From: RPQJ01 sp044226195
GTDB lineage: Bacteria; Pseudomonadota; Gammaproteobacteria; Steroidobacterales; Steroidobacteraceae
NCBI GenBank assembly: GCA_044226195.1
Contig: JBGAHO010000002.1
Location: 124,001-188,000, forward strand
DNA: 64,000 nucleotides
Direction: 5' to 3'
Shown: positions 17,484-24,234 of the stretch, one piece after another
Layout: every line of letters begins with the position of its first letter
Position numbering within the stretch: the stretch's first letter is position 1
The notes under the pieces: model-generated
Database searches by the model: none
What the model was told of the DNA's origin: nothing
What the model saw: the letters and a program-made list of their open reading frames with translations, nothing else
Position numbers and translations under genes: made by a program

Positions 17484-18220
17484 CCGACATTCTGCTTCGC
17501 GAGGACAGCGACGGGCTCTGCACGCTCACTCTGAACCGGCCCGACAAGCTCAACGCGCTGAACACCGCCCTCTTTCGTCGCCTCGACGAAGAACTGGCGG
17601 CACTCGAGCAGCAGTCCACGACGATTGGTTGCGTCATTCTCAAGGGCAGTGGCCGAGCGTTCTGCGCGGGCGCCGATCTGGCGGCCATCGGAAACGAGCC
17701 GCCGCCACCACCCGCCTTCAAGGCGGGCGTGATCGATCGGCTTTCGCGTATGCCGCAGCCCGTGATTGCCAGCATCCACGGCACGTGCGTGACGGGCGGG
17801 CTCGAACTGGTGCTGGGTGCGGACCTCATCGTCGCCGGGGCCAGCGCCAGATTCGCGGATACGCACGGCAGGTGGGGAATGGTGGCGGGCTGGGGCATGA
17901 CACAGCGGTTGCCGCGTCGGGTAGGCGCCGGACAGGCGAAACTCATGATGATGAGCGGCCGGTTCATCGAAGCGCCGGAAGCCCGGCAAATTGGGCTCGT
18001 CGACCTTTGCGTTCCCGACGAGCAACTCGAGCCGTCTGCCCTGACCCTCGCGCGCGACATTCTCTCGAACAGCTGGCACACGGCTCAGGCCACCAAGCGA
18101 CTGATTCGGGAAACCGAGGGAATGCGCCTGGGGGACGGCCTCGCATACGAGCAGACCCACCACCCCGGGCTCGCAGCGGACTTCCTGCAGCGGCTCGCCC
18201 GTTTTGGCAGGAAGGACTGA
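17480..18220 (+). CDS. Enoyl-CoA hydratase/isomerase family protein
   Basis: A 246-residue crotonase-fold protein. It has LNRPDKLNALNTALF near the N-terminus, the first oxyanion segment AFCAGADLAAIG, and the second in GTCVTGGLELVLGADLIVA. The start ATG overlaps the upstream stop by four bases (ATGA). Crotonases act on acyl-CoA thioesters, for example hydration of enoyl-CoA. Here it probably processes a CoA-bound intermediate in the same pathway as the neighbouring oxygenases; that role is inferred from context. Confidence 0.92.
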   Translation: MTDILLREDSDGLCTLTLNRPDKLNALNTALFRRLDEELAALEQQSTTIGCVILKGSGRAFCAGADLAAIGNEPPPPPAFKAGVIDRLSRMPQPVIASIHGTCVTGGLELVLGADLIVAGASARFADTHGRWGMVAGWGMTQRLPRRVGAGQAKLMMMSGRFIEAPEARQIGLVDLCVPDEQLEPSALTLARDILSNSWHTAQATKRLIRETEGMRLGDGLAYEQTHHPGLAADFLQRLARFGRKD

Positions 18221-18263
18221 AGTTGCGGTCGAGATGCCGTAACGCGCACGCGAGGAAAGCGAT

Positions 18264-19103
18264 ATGAATCGCACCGTGAAAGCCACGCTGACCTACATCG
18301 CTCCGTCGACCGAGCCGCTGTACAACTACTACCTGATGGAGCCACCGCAGGGTCGGAAAGCGTCCAACGAAGTGCCGGACCCGCGCGAGGTAACCATTCT
18401 CAACTTGCGGGAGGAGAACTGCCGCCTCGACGTGCATGGCTTCGAGCTGGTTTCGTTCAAGCCTACGGTGGAGGACATTTATGACTCCGCGCAGCGAGCC
18501 AAGAGTTTCGACCCGGAGGTCGCCGCACTGGTCAAGCATTGCACCGGCGCCATCGAGGCACGAGTCTTCAGCCCATTCCTTCGAGGCGAAGAAGCGCAGC
18601 GCCGCAATCCCGGCTCAATCTCGGCACCGTCGGCATTCGTGCATGTGGACTTCACGCACGAGTCCGGCGCGATGTATTTCGAGGAGATTCTGGGTTCGGA
18701 CGCCGATCGCTTTCGTGGACGTCGCTACGCGATCATCAATGTGTGGCGACCCATCGTCGGCCCGCTGCAGGATCGGCCCTTGACGCTTTGCGATGCCCGA
18801 ACCGTCAGGGCCGGGGACCTGGTCCGCTCGAAAGCTTACAGCCGGATGGACGACCAAGGCCTCAATTCGGCGACCGGCAAGGTCTACGAGGCCGAGACCT
18901 ACGCTGTCACGTACAGCGCGGAACACAATTGGTATTACGCCCCGGAAATGATGCCGGACGAGGCGTTCCTGCTGAAGAACTATGACTCGGCGCTGAGTGG
19001 AGTCTCACGATTCACGCCGCACACGTCATTCGCCGATCCGAATGCGCCGACCCGACCGGTACCGCGCTCGAGCATCGAAGTTCGCGTTCTCACAATTTGG
19101 TGA
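18264..19103 (+). CDS. CmcJ/NvfI family oxidoreductase
   Basis: A 279-residue protein. Family hallmarks are VHVDFTHESGAMYF, RRYAIINVWRPIVGPLQDRPLTLCDARTV, EHNWYYAPEMMPDEAFLLKNYDS, FTPHTSF and the C-terminal SIEVRVLTIW. Relatives include the cephamycin P8 chain CmcJ and the fungal isomerase/oxygenase NvfI, which resemble Fe(II)/2-oxoglutarate enzymes. HVD could supply part of the metal site. It lies 43 bases after the hydratase and 24 before the PhyH gene, within the same series. The exact reaction is unknown. Confidence 0.85.
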   Translation: MNRTVKATLTYIAPSTEPLYNYYLMEPPQGRKASNEVPDPREVTILNLREENCRLDVHGFELVSFKPTVEDIYDSAQRAKSFDPEVAALVKHCTGAIEARVFSPFLRGEEAQRRNPGSISAPSAFVHVDFTHESGAMYFEEILGSDADRFRGRRYAIINVWRPIVGPLQDRPLTLCDARTVRAGDLVRSKAYSRMDDQGLNSATGKVYEAETYAVTYSAEHNWYYAPEMMPDEAFLLKNYDSALSGVSRFTPHTSFADPNAPTRPVPRSSIEVRVLTIW

Positions 19104-19127
19104 ATTCAATCCGGAGAGCCTTCCAAG

Positions 19128-20003
19128 ATGGTGACGAGTGAACACGTGCGCACGTTCGGCGAAGTGGGTGCCGTCGTCATTCGCGGCCTCTTGCGGCCCG
19201 ACGATCTCGAATTGCTGCGCTCGGGCCTAGCCCCGATTCTCGAGGCAGCCGACGACTACAGTGACTACTACGAAGGCGGCGACCTCACGACGACGGAATC
19301 CGGATCAGGTGCCCGCAAGCGCAAGTCGGGCCAGACGCTCACACGACAGAACGCCTGGGTGATGAGCCCGCAGGTTCGCCGGCTGCTGCACACCTCGCCG
19401 CTCGCCGCCACGGCTGCTGCCGTGATGGGCAGCCGCGAAGTGCGGCTGTACGAGGACCTGATGATCTTCAAGGCAGCGGGCAGTGAGCAACCGACGCCGT
19501 GGCACCAGGACGACCCGCAGTGGCCGCTGGTGGGTCGTCAGTTGTGCAGTGCCTGGTTCTGCCTGGACCCGGTCGACAGCACGACCGGAGCGCTGCGATT
19601 CGCGGCCGGCACGCATCGGGGCCCGCGCTATCGACCCTACGTCGCGCCACAGCGGGCCGCCGACCTGGATGCCGACAGTCAGTACTTCGAGGGCGGTCCC
19701 CAGCCTGACGTCGATGCCGAGCCCGAGCGGTTCCCGGTGGTCTGGTACGACACCCAGCCGGGCGACGTCGTGTATTTTCATCCTCGCTTGTTGCACGCCG
19801 CGCTCGGCAGCTCACCCGCCCACCCGCGACGCACTTTCAGCTTCCGCTTTCTCGGCGACGACGTGGTCTGGGAGCCCAAGAAGTCCGTCATGTATGACTG
19901 GCTCGCCAGCATAGCGCTGTCTCCGGGCGATCGCGTGCAGGGCCAGTACTTCCCATTGCTTTGGCCCTTGCAGGCGTCCGAGCCGGCGCCGCCCCGGGCC
20001 TAG
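19128..20003 (+). CDS. Phytanoyl-CoA dioxygenase family protein
   Basis: A 291-residue Fe(II)/2-oxoglutarate oxygenase. The metal triad is visible as His126-x-Asp128 (TPWHQDDPQWP) and His223 (FHPRLLHAALGSS), with downstream RRTFSFRFLGDD supplying the 2-oxoglutarate-binding Arg. The full PhyH domain is present. Such enzymes hydroxylate acyl-CoAs or secondary metabolites. The next gene starts 47 bases after its stop. With the CmcJ-like gene and the P450 it gives three oxidative enzymes in a row. Confidence 0.9.
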   Translation: MVTSEHVRTFGEVGAVVIRGLLRPDDLELLRSGLAPILEAADDYSDYYEGGDLTTTESGSGARKRKSGQTLTRQNAWVMSPQVRRLLHTSPLAATAAAVMGSREVRLYEDLMIFKAAGSEQPTPWHQDDPQWPLVGRQLCSAWFCLDPVDSTTGALRFAAGTHRGPRYRPYVAPQRAADLDADSQYFEGGPQPDVDAEPERFPVVWYDTQPGDVVYFHPRLLHAALGSSPAHPRRTFSFRFLGDDVVWEPKKSVMYDWLASIALSPGDRVQGQYFPLLWPLQASEPAPPRA

Positions 20004-20050
20004 CCCGGCCTCGTATCCGCGCACGCCGTCCCCAGAAGCAGAGCACGCCC

Positions 20051-21289
20051 ATGCGAATCCGTGACTACGACGACCCCCTGTTCGACCCGCACGCGACGTT
20101 TGACGCCGCCCAGGGACTCGGCGAGATCGACGATCCATACCCGCTGCTGCACCAACTGCATCGCGAAAGCTGTGTGCATCAAGGCGACCTGCGGGAGCGG
20201 TTCGGTCTTGCGCCGTTTGCGTTCTGGTCGCACCTGCCGAGCGTCATGGTCATGGGACACGAACTGGTGGAGCGCGTGTTCGGCGACGGAGCGACGTTCT
20301 CCAACGGCATCATGCAGCACCTCTATCGCAACTCCTTTGGCGAGTCGATCAACGGAATGGACGCGCCGGAGCACAGCAAGTACCGGCGTCTCTTCCAGAA
20401 GGCCTTCATGCCGCAGACTGTCGCAACCTGGGGCAACGAATTGGTTCCGACTGTCGTCGGCAGCATTATCGACGGTTTTGCGGGTCGCGGCCGGGCCGAC
20501 CTCGTCAGGGAGTTCACGCTCAAGTATCCCTTTCAGGTGGTGTACGAACAGCTCGGCCTGCCCCAGGAAGACCTGGATGTGTTCCATCGCCTGGCCGTCG
20601 GCCTCATGTGCATCTCGGTCGACTACCCACACGCATTCGACGCCTCACAAAAGATGGGCGAATACTTCGCGCTGCTGCTCGAAGAGCGGCGCGCGCGGCC
20701 GGGCGACGACCTCATCAGCATGCTTTCGACGGCAGAGGTCGACGGTGAGCGACTGCCGGACGAGATCAGCATTTCGTTCCTGCGCCAGCTGATGAACGCC
20801 GCCGGGGACACGACGTACCGCAGCACAGGGTCCATGCTGGTCGGGCTGCTTAGCAACCCCGAGCAGTTGGACGCCCTGCGCGCCGACCGCACTTTGATCA
20901 CGCGTGCCATTGAGGAAGCTTTGCGCTGGGAGGGACCACTGACGGTCCTTACGCGGCAAACCGCTCGCGACGTCGATCTCGCCGGCGTACCCGTCGCAGC
21001 CGGCACGAAAATCGATGTGGTCGTGGGCACCGCCAATCGCGACCCGGCGCGTTATGCAGAGCCGGATCGCTTCAACATCACGCGCCCGCCGCAACGACAC
21101 ATGGCGTTCGCCTTCGGACCGCACGTCTGCATCGGCCAGCACCTTGCAAGACTGGAGATGACTCGAGCGATCAATGCCCTGCTCGATCGACTGCCGAACC
21201 TGCGTCTCGATCCTGACTACCCGCCGGCGACGGTTTCTGGCTTCAATTCACGCGCGCCGATGGCGCTTCACGTTCGATTCGATTCGTGA
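20051..21289 (+). CDS. Cytochrome P450
   Basis: A 412-residue soluble bacterial P450. The I-helix is MNAAGDTTYRSTG, the ExxR pair is Glu289-Arg292 (EEALRWEGP), and the haem-ligand loop is FAFGPHVCIGQHLAR with Cys360. The N-terminal MRIRDYDDPLFDPHATFDAA resembles CYP families acting on fatty or terpenoid substrates. The ATG at 20051 was chosen over longer upstream frames that overlap the PhyH gene. No ferredoxin or reductase gene is linked. It is the last gene before the tRNA-Gly. Confidence 0.93.
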   Translation: MRIRDYDDPLFDPHATFDAAQGLGEIDDPYPLLHQLHRESCVHQGDLRERFGLAPFAFWSHLPSVMVMGHELVERVFGDGATFSNGIMQHLYRNSFGESINGMDAPEHSKYRRLFQKAFMPQTVATWGNELVPTVVGSIIDGFAGRGRADLVREFTLKYPFQVVYEQLGLPQEDLDVFHRLAVGLMCISVDYPHAFDASQKMGEYFALLLEERRARPGDDLISMLSTAEVDGERLPDEISISFLRQLMNAAGDTTYRSTGSMLVGLLSNPEQLDALRADRTLITRAIEEALRWEGPLTVLTRQTARDVDLAGVPVAAGTKIDVVVGTANRDPARYAEPDRFNITRPPQRHMAFAFGPHVCIGQHLARLEMTRAINALLDRLPNLRLDPDYPPATVSGFNSRAPMALHVRFDS

Positions 21290-21337
21290 GACGTGTCGAC
21301 GGCACGGCGAGCTGGGAAAGCCGTTGCCGGACGGAAG

Positions 21338-21411
21338 TGGAGCGGGTGATGGGAATCGAACCCACGTTAGTAGCTTGGGAAGCTACAGTTCTACCATTGA
21401 ACTACACCCGC
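21338..21411 (-). tRNA. tRNA-Gly (anticodon CCC)
   Basis: A 74-base cloverleaf on the minus strand including an encoded CCA. The acceptor arms are GCGGGTG and CACCCGC, the anticodon stem is GTAGC/GCTAC with loop TTCCCAA giving anticodon CCC (codon GGG), and the T-loop is TTCGATT. Its 3' 27 bases recur at 14328 and, degenerate, at 9980, which marks it as an integration target. Confidence 0.97.
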
Positions 21412-21481
21412 GCGGGGTCGCAAGTTTAGGGCGTTTCCGCGGTCTGCGGCAATCGCCACGGTGATTGACTCCGGCCGCCGC

Positions 21482-23383
21482 TCAAAGCGGCGTCCCCACC
21501 CTGCGCATCATCTCCTGGAAGCGCGCATCGCCGTGCAGGTCGAAATGGTGGTGATCCACGCCCACGGTCACCATGAAATCGTCGTGCACCGCCATCGCGC
21601 GCGCCAGCCAGGCAAAAGCCAGCTCGTGATCGCCCAGCCCCATCGCAATGTCGGAGAACGCGAGCGGGGCGACGTACTGGTGCGCGCTCAGGCGCTCGAG
21701 ATCGTGCCGGACGCGCAGCGCATCGGCGGTTCGCCCTGCCCGGGCGTACGCAAAAGCAAGCGGCGCGCCGCCCATGACCGGGCCCATCGCCAGGTGCACG
21801 CGCTCCAGCCGTTCGATCGCTTCGTCCCAGCGGTGGTCGATGACCGCGACCAGTCCGAGCTGAAAGTCGGCGAACACGAAGTTCGGGTGCTTCTGCAGCG
21901 CAGCCTCGAAAATCCGCCGTGCCTTCGCGGTGTCTCCGGAGAAGCGCGCCGGTATGCCCTGGGCGGTCGCGAGGATGGGTGACAGAGGGTCGAGCGCCAG
22001 CGCCTCGCGCAAGTCTGCCTCGCAGCGGTCGAACTGGCGACGATAGCAATACGACTCGCCGCGCCACTGGTAGGCCGTGGCGTTGTTCGGGTCGAGCGCG
22101 ATGGCGCGCCGGAAATGCTCGTCGGCGGCAGGCCAGTCCCAATCGAACTGCGAGCTGACGACGGCCAGCACCATGTGTGCACGTGAGGATTCGGGATTCA
22201 GCTTCAGCGCCGCCTCCGCCGCCGCCCTCGCTTTCGGGTGCGAATCGAACGGCGCCGTGTTGGCATACATCGGCATCAGCAGCCAGGTTTCCGCCAGTCC
22301 GACCTGCGCCTCGGCGTAGTCCGGCTCCGCGGCCAGTGCCTGCTCGTACAGCCGGATCGCTTCCTGCAGCGACGCGGCCGTGCGCTGGTTCCAGTAGTGG
22401 CGAGCGCGCAGATAGAGCGCATAGGTCGCGGGATCGTGCGGGCCCTTCGCCGCAGCCGTGCGCAATCGCGCCGAAAGATGCATGGCGAGCTTGGCGGCAA
22501 TGTCGCCTTGCGACCCGGCGACTTCCTGCGGATCGAACTGCGCGTCATACGACCAGAGAATGCTGGCATCGGCCGCACTCAGCAGCCGCAGCGCAATGAC
22601 GGTGTGTTCGCCCGATTGACGCACCGTGCCCGTCAGCAGCGCCTGCACGCCGAGCGCCTTGCCGATCGCGACCGGATCCGCGCTGTCCGCTGCCGACCTC
22701 GCCACCGATCCACGCGCGATCAGCGTCAGCCCCTCGATGCGCGAAACCGTCTGTACCAGTTCGTCGTTGATGCCGTCGACGAACTGCGCGTCGATGCCCG
22801 CCACCGACAGCGGCAGCACTGCCATGCGGCGGATCTGCTCCATGGGCGGCGGCTCACCCGGCGGGTCGCGGCGAACCCAGAACAGGGCTGCGACGAGCGC
22901 AACGGCCGCCAGTCCCGCCCAGAGCGCCCACCGTGACGATCGCGGCGGCGACGGGCTCGGTGGGACTGTCGCCTCTGGGGTGGCGGTCGGCCCGGGAGGC
23001 TGCTCGATGATCGCTGCCGCCGTCGGGGGCAGGGCAACCTCGGCCACGAACCGGTAGCCGTCGTTCCAGCGCGTCTCGAGATACCGGGGCGGGTCGTCGC
23101 GATCGTCGAGCGCCTTGCGGATGGAGCTGACGCACCGCGTCAGTGCTTCTTCGTAGACCTCCTTGCCGGCCCAGAAGCGCTGCAGCAACTCGGCGCGGGT
23201 GACCAGGCGCGGCCGCTCGGCCACGAGGTGCTCCAGCACGTCGAACGGGCGTTTCGCCAGATGGACGCGGTCGCCGTCCCTCGTGAGCTCGCGCGTGACC
23301 CGGTCGAGCACGAACGGGCCAAAACGCCACTGCTGAAGCCCGTTCGCGCCGTCGGTCGGTGATTGTTCAGGACTCGTTCGCAC
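21482..23383 (-). CDS. CadC-like transcriptional regulator: winged helix, membrane segment, TPR sensor
   Basis: A 633-residue protein. Residues ~15-115 form an OmpR/PhoB-type winged helix (WRFGPFVLDRVTRELTRDG, RPFDVLEHLVAERPRLVTRAELL, YLETRWNDGYRFVAEV). A Pro-rich linker, one membrane helix (WALWAGLAAVALVAALFWV), a TolB-like domain (RRMAVLPLSVAGIDAQFVDGI) and C-terminal TPRs follow. The layout suggests a membrane-bound regulator with a periplasmic sensor. No ATG fits near the DNA-binding domain. GTG 23383 is preferred because a longer frame would overlap the divergent gene at 23502. It probably regulates that divergent gene; this is inference. Confidence 0.85.
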   Translation of the reverse strand: MRTSPEQSPTDGANGLQQWRFGPFVLDRVTRELTRDGDRVHLAKRPFDVLEHLVAERPRLVTRAELLQRFWAGKEVYEEALTRCVSSIRKALDDRDDPPRYLETRWNDGYRFVAEVALPPTAAAIIEQPPGPTATPEATVPPSPSPPRSSRWALWAGLAAVALVAALFWVRRDPPGEPPPMEQIRRMAVLPLSVAGIDAQFVDGINDELVQTVSRIEGLTLIARGSVARSAADSADPVAIGKALGVQALLTGTVRQSGEHTVIALRLLSAADASILWSYDAQFDPQEVAGSQGDIAAKLAMHLSARLRTAAAKGPHDPATYALYLRARHYWNQRTAASLQEAIRLYEQALAAEPDYAEAQVGLAETWLLMPMYANTAPFDSHPKARAAAEAALKLNPESSRAHMVLAVVSSQFDWDWPAADEHFRRAIALDPNNATAYQWRGESYCYRRQFDRCEADLREALALDPLSPILATAQGIPARFSGDTAKARRIFEAALQKHPNFVFADFQLGLVAVIDHRWDEAIERLERVHLAMGPVMGGAPLAFAYARAGRTADALRVRHDLERLSAHQYVAPLAFSDIAMGLGDHELAFAWLARAMAVHDDFMVTVGVDHHHFDLHGDARFQEMMRRVGTPL

Positions 23384-23501
23384 TTTGTTCAGGTTCTCGG
23401 TGCGCGCCGCGGACGATTCTTCGGCCGTCACTTGCGGTCTGGAACCAAGCCTACACGGGTCTCGCGCCGCAAGGCAGTACCAACGACAGGGGAGAAAAGA
23501 G

Positions 23502-24206
23502 ATGGACTGGCAAGACCTGCCTCTGCACGAAACAGCACTGTTATGCACCATGTTGGGGCTGCTGGCATCGGCAGCCTGCTCGCGGGGACCCACGCCCGCA
23601 GTCGAATCGGCCCCGTCGACACCGACCGCCGTGACGATGCAGGCAGCGCCACCGCCGTCGGCGCCTCCAGTCGCGACCGGCGCAGCGGCTGCTGCATCGC
23701 AGCGTAACGTCTTCGTCAACGGGCAGCCCATTCCTGCTGCGCAGCTCGCCGAACTCGAGAACCACTTTCACCTGCAGATCGCGAACGGCCAGTACTGGTA
23801 CGACCGCGTGAGCGGCGCGGCCGGCCCTGCGGGCGGCCCCACGCTGGCCTTCATCGTGCCGGGCCTCGATCTCGGCGGCCCCCTCACTGCGCAGGCTTCC
23901 AACGGCAACACCGGTGTGTTCATCAACGGCCGCGAGTTGCCGCAGTACGACCTCATCGCGCTCACGCGCCTGGTCGGCTTCGTGCAGCCGGGCCGCTACT
24001 TCCTCGATGCGATGGGCAACGCCGGCTACGAGGGCGGCCCGCCGATGATCAACCTCGTCGCCGCAAGCCGCCAGCAACAGACGCAGGGCGGCGGCGGCGA
24101 CGGCTGGTACTCGAGCAACGTCAATGCCGGCGGCAACGAGTCGGGCGGCACCGGCTACGTGATGGGCAAGGACGCTTCAGGCAACACCTGGGGCGCGAGC
24201 TACTGA
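23502..24206 (+). CDS. Putative secreted or lipid-anchored protein of unknown function
   Basis: A 234-residue protein with an N-terminal hydrophobic stretch ending LASAACSRGP, which could be a lipobox though it is atypical. A Pro/Ala/Thr-rich linker follows, then a domain with RNVFVNGQPIPAAQLAELEN, GQYWYDRVSGAAGPAGGP and VFINGRELPQYDLIAL, and a Gly-rich tail. The repeated (V)F(V/I)NG motif suggests two related halves. ATG 23502 has GGGAGAA upstream. It is divergent from the CadC-like regulator and 28 bases ahead of the large HAF-repeat protein, so likely co-expressed with that gene. Confidence 0.75.
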   Translation: MDWQDLPLHETALLCTMLGLLASAACSRGPTPAVESAPSTPTAVTMQAAPPPSAPPVATGAAAAASQRNVFVNGQPIPAAQLAELENHFHLQIANGQYWYDRVSGAAGPAGGPTLAFIVPGLDLGGPLTAQASNGNTGVFINGRELPQYDLIALTRLVGFVQPGRYFLDAMGNAGYEGGPPMINLVAASRQQQTQGGGGDGWYSSNVNAGGNESGGTGYVMGKDASGNTWGASY

Positions 24207-24234
24207 CAACCACCAACGAATGGGGAGAGTTGCG

